From: Sphaerotilus sp.
Lineage (GTDB): Bacteria; Pseudomonadota; Gammaproteobacteria; Burkholderiales; Burkholderiaceae_C
Length of the DNA: 44,678 nucleotides
Direction of reading: 5' to 3'
Assembly: GCA_013299055.1 (NCBI GenBank)
Contig: JAAFKB010000024.1
Location: 1 to 44,678, forward strand
The notes under the pieces were generated by a model that made no database searches, was not told where the DNA came from, and saw only the letters and a program-made list of their open reading frames with translations. Both the position numbers and the translations under genes were made by a program. Shown here one piece after another: positions 40,437 to 44,678 of this stretch (positions within the stretch are counted from its first letter, which is position 1; each line of letters begins with the position of its first letter).

Positions 40437-41555
40437 TCAGTGCAGGTAGCGGCCGGACTCGATGAGCTGCACCAGCTCGACGAAGCGCGAGCCGCTGAGT
40501 TCCTGGCGGCTGAAGTTGATGGCCATGCCCGCCACATACCACTGCAGCACCTTCAGCGTGGCGTGCAGCCGGGCGCGGCTGGGATCGCCGTTGCAGCGGC
40601 GCAGGGCTTCGATGAGCACCTGCGCGTTGATCCAGCCCTCGAAGCTGGCGTAGCCGACGGGCACCCGGGCGGCTTCGGCGAGGGTGCGGTAGTCGGCGAT
40701 CTGGCGGTCGCGCTCGCTCCAGGGGTAGGGCACGATCTGCGAGATCGCCAGGCCGCGCGCCGGTGCACCGATACGGCGGATGGCGTCTTCGTCGGAGACG
40801 ATCGACAGGCCGTAGAACGCGGGATGGCGCCTCAGTCCGGCAGCGGTGGCCATCACGGTGACGGCCTGCGAGCCGTTGACGAAGAGCACGATGGCCTGCG
40901 GCGCGAGGGCGAGCAGCTTGCGGGCGGCTTCCTGGGCGGTGGCGCCGTCGGGGGTGACGGCGGCGGTGCCGGACAGGGTCAGCCCTTGCTGGGTGAGGCT
41001 GTCGGCGATGACCTTGAGCCCTTCCTGCCCGAAGGGGCTGGCCAGGTGGACGACCCCGATCCGCTGCAGCCCGACCGTGGCCAGGTGCAGCGCCAGCGCC
41101 GAGGCTTCCTGGGCGAGGCTGGCGCGCACGAAGAAGGCCGCCCCCTGGCACTGCGCCCGCACCGAGTCGGCCACCCAGAGTCCGCCCAGGGCGGGCACGG
41201 CGTGCTGGCGCAGCAGCGGCTCGATGGCGGCCATGCTGAGGCTGCCGGCACAGCCGAAGAGGGCGGTGGCGTGCTGCTCGGTGATGAGCTTGTCGCAGAT
41301 GGCGCGGGCCAGCGCGGGGTCGCCCCGGTCGTCGGCGGTGATCCAGCGCAGGCGCCGACCGGCCACGCCCCCCTTGGCGTTGAGCGTGTCGAAGGCCAGT
41401 CGTGCCCCCGCGTTGAAGGCCAGCACCGGTGGGGCCAGCGGGCCGGTCAGCGGCGCGGACTGGCCGAGCACCAGATCGGCGCCCGCCGCCGCTGTGCTGG
41501 TCGGGCGCACCAGCGCAGCGGCGGCGCTGGCCAACACGAAGCGTCTGCGGTGCAT
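40437..41555 (-). CDS. ABC transporter substrate-binding protein (branched-chain amino acid type)
   Basis: A 372-residue periplasmic protein. The signal MHRRRFVLASAAAALVRPTSTAAA is followed by LVLGQSAPLTGPLAPPVLAFNAGARLAFDTLNAKGGVAGR, the opening of the Peripla_BP_6/LivK-type family. The sequence LKVLQWYVAGMAINFS and the tail SGRYLH match betaproteobacterial members. No permease or ATPase gene is next to it, so it may be a stand-alone receptor. The start at 41,555 gives an intact signal peptide; an upstream in-frame start would put a non-signal stretch ahead of it. Confidence 0.9.
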   Translation of the reverse strand: MHRRRFVLASAAAALVRPTSTAAAGADLVLGQSAPLTGPLAPPVLAFNAGARLAFDTLNAKGGVAGRRLRWITADDRGDPALARAICDKLITEQHATALFGCAGSLSMAAIEPLLRQHAVPALGGLWVADSVRAQCQGAAFFVRASLAQEASALALHLATVGLQRIGVVHLASPFGQEGLKVIADSLTQQGLTLSGTAAVTPDGATAQEAARKLLALAPQAIVLFVNGSQAVTVMATAAGLRRHPAFYGLSIVSDEDAIRRIGAPARGLAISQIVPYPWSERDRQIADYRTLAEAARVPVGYASFEGWINAQVLIEALRRCNGDPSRARLHATLKVLQWYVAGMAINFSRQELSGSRFVELVQLIESGRYLH

Positions 41556-41752
41556 GGGGAACGTCACGGGGCGGGGGAGCAGAGAAGGGGCGGTGCGCGG
41601 GGGTTGTGCGCAGAAGACTGTCAACCCCCGGAATGGACGGCGCCGAGTGTGCCCGCCACCTGGGCACTTGTCATGCGCCACGGACGACTGTGTCGGGCAG
41701 GCGTGTGGTAATGCGCAATACCACTCAGATGCCGGTGGTAATCTCGCCGGCC

Positions 41753-42409
41753 ATGGACATCCTGCCTTTCCTGATCGATTTCATCCTCCATGTGGACAAG
41801 CACCTGGCCGAGTTCATCGCACGCTACGGGCTGTGGGTCTATGCCTTGCTGTTTGCCATCATCTTCGTCGAGACCGGGCTGGTCGTGATGCCGTTCCTGC
41901 CGGGGGACTCGCTGCTGTTCGTGGTGGGCGCCATGTGCGGGGCCGGGCTGATGAACCTGCCGCTGGCGATGGGGCTGCTGCTGGTGGCGGCTGTGCTGGG
42001 GGACCAGACCAACTACACGATCGGGCGCTATTTCGGCCCGAAGGTCTTCCAGTGGGAGAACTCCCGCTGGTTCAACAAGCAGGCGTTCAACCAGGCGCAC
42101 GAGTTCTACGAACGCCACGGCGGCGTGACGATCATCATCGCGCGCTTCATGCCGTTCATCCGCACCTTCGCGCCCTTCGTGGCCGGCGTAGCGGAGATGA
42201 CGCGGCCGAAGTTCCTGATGTTCAACGTCGTCGGCGCCATGCTGTGGGTGATCGGCCTGACGCTGGCAGGCTACCTGTTCGGCAACATGCCGTGGGTGCA
42301 GGCCAACCTGAGCAAGATCATCTGGGCGCTGATCGTGGTCCCAGGGTTGATCGCGATCTTCGGGGCCTGGCGCGCACGCCGCCAGGACGCTGCGGTCAAG
42401 GCTGCCTGA
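41753..42409 (+). CDS. dedA: DedA-family membrane protein
   Basis: A 218-residue protein, co-linear with E. coli DedA (219): LIDFILHVDKHLAEFIARYG, FVETGLVVMPFLPGDSLLFV, VLGDQTNYTIGRYFG, FYERHGG and ARFMPFIRTFAPFVAGV. These include the conserved acidic, Pro-Gly-Asp and Arg residues of the family, now seen as lipid scramblase/transporter-like proteins needed for envelope homeostasis. An ATG at 41,711 would add 14 residues. The end overlaps the hydrolase gene on the other strand by 14 bp. Confidence 0.95.
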   Translation: MDILPFLIDFILHVDKHLAEFIARYGLWVYALLFAIIFVETGLVVMPFLPGDSLLFVVGAMCGAGLMNLPLAMGLLLVAAVLGDQTNYTIGRYFGPKVFQWENSRWFNKQAFNQAHEFYERHGGVTIIIARFMPFIRTFAPFVAGVAEMTRPKFLMFNVVGAMLWVIGLTLAGYLFGNMPWVQANLSKIIWALIVVPGLIAIFGAWRARRQDAAVKAA

Positions 42410-43823
42410 TCGGTGCTGGCGCCGCACCCGTCGGGGTGCGGCGCCGGGGCGGCACGCGGCTGTCGAGCGGCGCGGGCTGGTAGTCCACGCGGATGCGGCA
42501 GCCGCTGGCCGGCTGCCACTGCGCCGGCAATGCCCGGCAACGCTGCGCCAGGCTGGTGGCGTCGGGCTTGTTTGCCTTGTCCACCCAATCCAGCAGGGCG
42601 TCGACTGCGCTCACGTAGTGGGCATCGCTGGTGTAGCTGTGCTCGTGGTCGGCGGTGTAGACCTGCACCAGCCGGTCGGCCGCACCCGCTTCGGTGACGG
42701 TGTCGCGGAAGTGGGACTCCAGCTCGACGAAGGCGGTCTGGTCGTCGATGCCGTGCAGCGTGAGCGTGGGCAGCAGGAGGCGGCCGGTCGGGTCGGTGTC
42801 GCGGGCGAGGTCGGCCAGCGCCGCGGGATCGGCCCGGTAGCGCGGCACGTCGCGGTTCAGTACGGCGTCGTCGGGCGAGCCGGCGTAGACGACCCCTTCG
42901 TTGCCGAAGACGTTGCGGCCCTTGAGCTTGCGCAGGGTGATGTCCTGGAAGTGCCAGGTCGCCCAGTTCAGGTGCGGCAGGATCTCCGGTGCAGGCAGCC
43001 TCACCACGCGGATGAGCGTGTCCAGGCGCTGCTGCTGCGCGGGGCTGCGCTCGGCGGCCTTGCGCTGGACCCCCAGACAGGCATCGACCCGCCGCGCCAG
43101 CTCCTGCCGGGTCAGCCTGGCCTGCGGGGGCAGCCCCATCCACAGCGGGTAGGCGTCCTCGTCCGGGGCCGGGTGGTTCTGGCACAGCGACTGGTAGACC
43201 ACGCGCAGGTCGATCCGCAGGTCATAGGAACGCGGCGCCCCGGCCAGCACGCCGCTGGTCAGCAGCACGGCGTCGTAGGGCAGCGGACCGGGGGTGGTGC
43301 GGCGCGGGTCGATGTCGGGGGTGACGTAACGCTCGGCCATGCGTGCGGCGACGCTGGCGCCCCAGCTCTGGCCGTGCAGCACGGTGCGGCGCGGCTGGCC
43401 GATGGCAGCGAGCGTGAGCTGGCGCAGCCGCTCGGTGTCCTCGGCGGCGGCCAGTACCTCGACGCCCCCTTGCCGGAAGCTCGATCCCGCCCAGGCATGG
43501 CCGGCGCGCACCATCACGCTCCAGCGTTGCAGGTCGCCTGTGCTGCGCGCCAGGGTCGGCTCGCCCAGCGCGGGGCCGCCGTGGGCGTGCATCACCAGCG
43601 TCCCCGTCTCGGGCCGCCAGTCCTTGGGCACGGCGATCCAGTACCAGGCGCCCAGATAGTCCTGCCCGTTCAGGCAGCGGGTGCCCTCGGGCAGGCCGCT
43701 GGGGCAGGGCGCGGCGGCGGGGGCCGGGGGGGCGGCGGGCATCGGGGCCGGTGCCGACTGCGCCGCTGCCGCGGCCACCGAGGTGCCGAGCAGCCAGGCA
43801 GCGAATGCGGGGCGCAGCGTCAT
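42396..43823 (-). CDS. Exported alpha/beta hydrolase
   Basis: A 475-residue protein with a signal peptide (AAWLLGTSVAAAAAQS) and an Ala/Pro stretch. The nucleophile elbow is HGQSWGASVAAR (GxSxG-type), an oxyanion-type HAHGGPA precedes it, and a C-terminal HGIDDQTAFVELESHF and DHEHSYTSDAH could supply the acid and histidine. The substrate is unknown. The start codon overlaps the amidase stop (ATGA), so the two are one operon with a role perhaps at the envelope. Confidence 0.82.
   Translation of the reverse strand: MTLRPAFAAWLLGTSVAAAAAQSAPAPMPAAPPAPAAAPCPSGLPEGTRCLNGQDYLGAWYWIAVPKDWRPETGTLVMHAHGGPALGEPTLARSTGDLQRWSVMVRAGHAWAGSSFRQGGVEVLAAAEDTERLRQLTLAAIGQPRRTVLHGQSWGASVAARMAERYVTPDIDPRRTTPGPLPYDAVLLTSGVLAGAPRSYDLRIDLRVVYQSLCQNHPAPDEDAYPLWMGLPPQARLTRQELARRVDACLGVQRKAAERSPAQQQRLDTLIRVVRLPAPEILPHLNWATWHFQDITLRKLKGRNVFGNEGVVYAGSPDDAVLNRDVPRYRADPAALADLARDTDPTGRLLLPTLTLHGIDDQTAFVELESHFRDTVTEAGAADRLVQVYTADHEHSYTSDAHYVSAVDALLDWVDKANKPDATSLAQRCRALPAQWQPASGCRIRVDYQPAPLDSRVPPRRRTPTGAAPAPIRQP
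42418..42445. terminator. Perfect 12-bp hairpin after dedA
   Basis: GGCGCCGCACCC pairs with GGGTGCGGCGCC around the loop GTCG. It is 9 bp past the dedA stop and inside the 3' coding part of the hydrolase gene. There is no T run, so it may act as a transcript-end structure or a Rho-assisted stop. Confidence 0.5.
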
Positions 43824-44678
43824 AGGGTTCTCTCTCGGGCCAGAGGGGGATTGCGGGAGAAGTAGCGCACGATGCCGGTGTAGAGGGCGCGCACCAGCTT
43901 GGCCTGGTAGTCGTCGTCGCGCAGCTTGGCTTCTTCTTCCGGGTTGGAGATGAAGGCGGTCTCGACCAGGATCGAGGGGATGTCCGGCGCTTTCAGGACG
44001 GCGAAGCTCGCCTGCTCGACGTGCGGCTTGTGCAGCTTGCCGACCTGCCCGATGTGGCCGAGCACCTCGCGGCCCACGCGCAGGCTGTCCTTGATCTGCG
44101 CGGTGGTGCTCATGTCCAGCAGGGCGCGCAGCACCTGCGTGTCCTTGCTGGCGACGTTGATCCCGCCGATCGCGTCCGAGGCGTTTTCGCGCCTGGCCAT
44201 CCAGCGGGCGGCCGTGCTGGTGGCACCCGAATCCGACAGCGCGAACACCGAGGCCCCGCGTGCCTGCGGCGTGATGAACGCGTCGGCATGGATCGACACG
44301 AACAGGTCGGCCTGCACGCGGCGTGCCTTCTGGACCCGCTCCTGCAGTGGCACGAAGAAGTCGGCATCGCGGGTGAGCATGGCGCGCATGCCGGGGCGGG
44401 CGTTGATGCGCTCCTGCAGCTGCTTGGCGATCTGCAGCACGACATCCTTCTCGCGCAGCCCGGTCGGGCCGATGGCGCCGGGGTCTTCGCCGCCATGGCC
44501 AGGGTCGATGGCGACGATGACGAGCCGGTTGATGCCGCCACGTCCGGGGGGCACGGCGGGCGCGCCTTCGGCGGCGGCAGGCGCTGCAGCCACGCGCGGG
44601 GGCGGCGGTGCGGGAGGCGGTGGCAGGCTGGGGCGCTCGGCAGACGGGGTGGCGGGTGCGGCGGCGGTGGCGGGCGCG
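43820..44678 (-). CDS. N-acetylmuramoyl-L-alanine amidase (AmiC type), C-terminal part
   Basis: The gene runs off the window edge; 286 codons are seen and no start is needed within them. A Pro/Ala-rich linker (encoded by 44,545-44,678) leads to the Amidase_3 domain: IVAIDPGHGGEDPGAIGPTGLREKDVVLQIAKQL (zinc His), MLTRDADFFVPLQERV, ADLFVSIHADAF (second His), ASVFALSD, and ILVETAFISNPEEEAKL with the catalytic Glu. Such enzymes cleave septal peptidoglycan between daughter cells. The missing N-terminus would hold the AMIN domain and export signal. The stop overlaps the hydrolase start. Confidence 0.93.
   Translation of the reverse strand, partial: APATAAAPATPSAERPSLPPPPAPPPPRVAAAPAAAEGAPAVPPGRGGINRLVIVAIDPGHGGEDPGAIGPTGLREKDVVLQIAKQLQERINARPGMRAMLTRDADFFVPLQERVQKARRVQADLFVSIHADAFITPQARGASVFALSDSGATSTAARWMARRENASDAIGGINVASKDTQVLRALLDMSTTAQIKDSLRVGREVLGHIGQVGKLHKPHVEQASFAVLKAPDIPSILVETAFISNPEEEAKLRDDDYQAKLVRALYTGIVRYFSRNPPLARERTL

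Noticed and set aside
38607-41711. A 1,034-codon open frame on the plus strand, antisense to mutL and the substrate-binding protein gene
   Set aside because: It is a shadow of high-GC codon use in the opposite strand. Its translation is His/Arg/Gln-rich with no domain, while the minus-strand genes are unmistakable.

Overview
The window is a GC-rich (mostly about two-thirds G+C by eye) bacterial chromosome segment. The protein families and gene style (PhoD, MmsA, TldD, DedA, MutL, AmiC-type amidase, PduO-type adenosyltransferase) point to a betaproteobacterium of the order Burkholderiales; the genus cannot be fixed from the sequence alone.

1-10,124: a tRNA-Thr(UGU) gene whose 3' end is the target of an integrated element of almost exactly 10 kb. 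The element is bounded by near-identical copies of the tRNA 3' end (101-126 and 10,100-10,124). It carries a tyrosine integrase, repeated arm-type motifs at both ends, an AlpA-like regulator, a BRO-N (antirepressor-like) protein, a Toprim primase, a DUF927 ATPase, a cluster of TGTTCCACC iterons that looks like a replication origin, an SSB-like protein and several small unknown genes. No capsid, portal, terminase or tail gene is present, so it resembles a P4-like satellite or a replicating integrative element. Its right end holds two genes broken by in-frame stop codons.

10,133-21,442: core chromosome. It holds a DUF454 membrane protein, dinB, tldD, a DAHP synthase gene preceded by an aromatic-rich leader peptide and an attenuator terminator, a cobalamin adenosyltransferase, a UPF0149/SEC-C protein, a universal stress protein behind an FNR-type box, a PhoD-like phosphatase and a LysR regulator divergent from mmsA.

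21,443-31,317: an accessory stretch. An AT-rich island encodes a 683-residue P-loop NTPase with a C-terminal HEPN-like RxxxxH motif, a likely defence protein. It is followed by many toxin-antitoxin genes: an orphan Phd, brnT-brnA, an orphan BrnA, vapB with an N-terminally truncated vapC, and a DUF6883/DUF4926 pair. Among them sit a duplicated gene fragment and an operon for a lanthanide-type (D-Y-D) PQQ alcohol dehydrogenase with its cytochrome c.

31,462-44,678: metabolic and housekeeping genes. These are an 8-oxoguanine-deaminase-type amidohydrolase, a translationally coupled pair of PLP decarboxylase and TPR/ATP-grasp enzyme, a GspE/PilB-like protein whose Walker A lysine and Walker B glutamate are replaced, mutL, an ABC substrate-binding protein, dedA, an alpha/beta hydrolase and the C-terminal part of an N-acetylmuramoyl-L-alanine amidase cut by the window edge.
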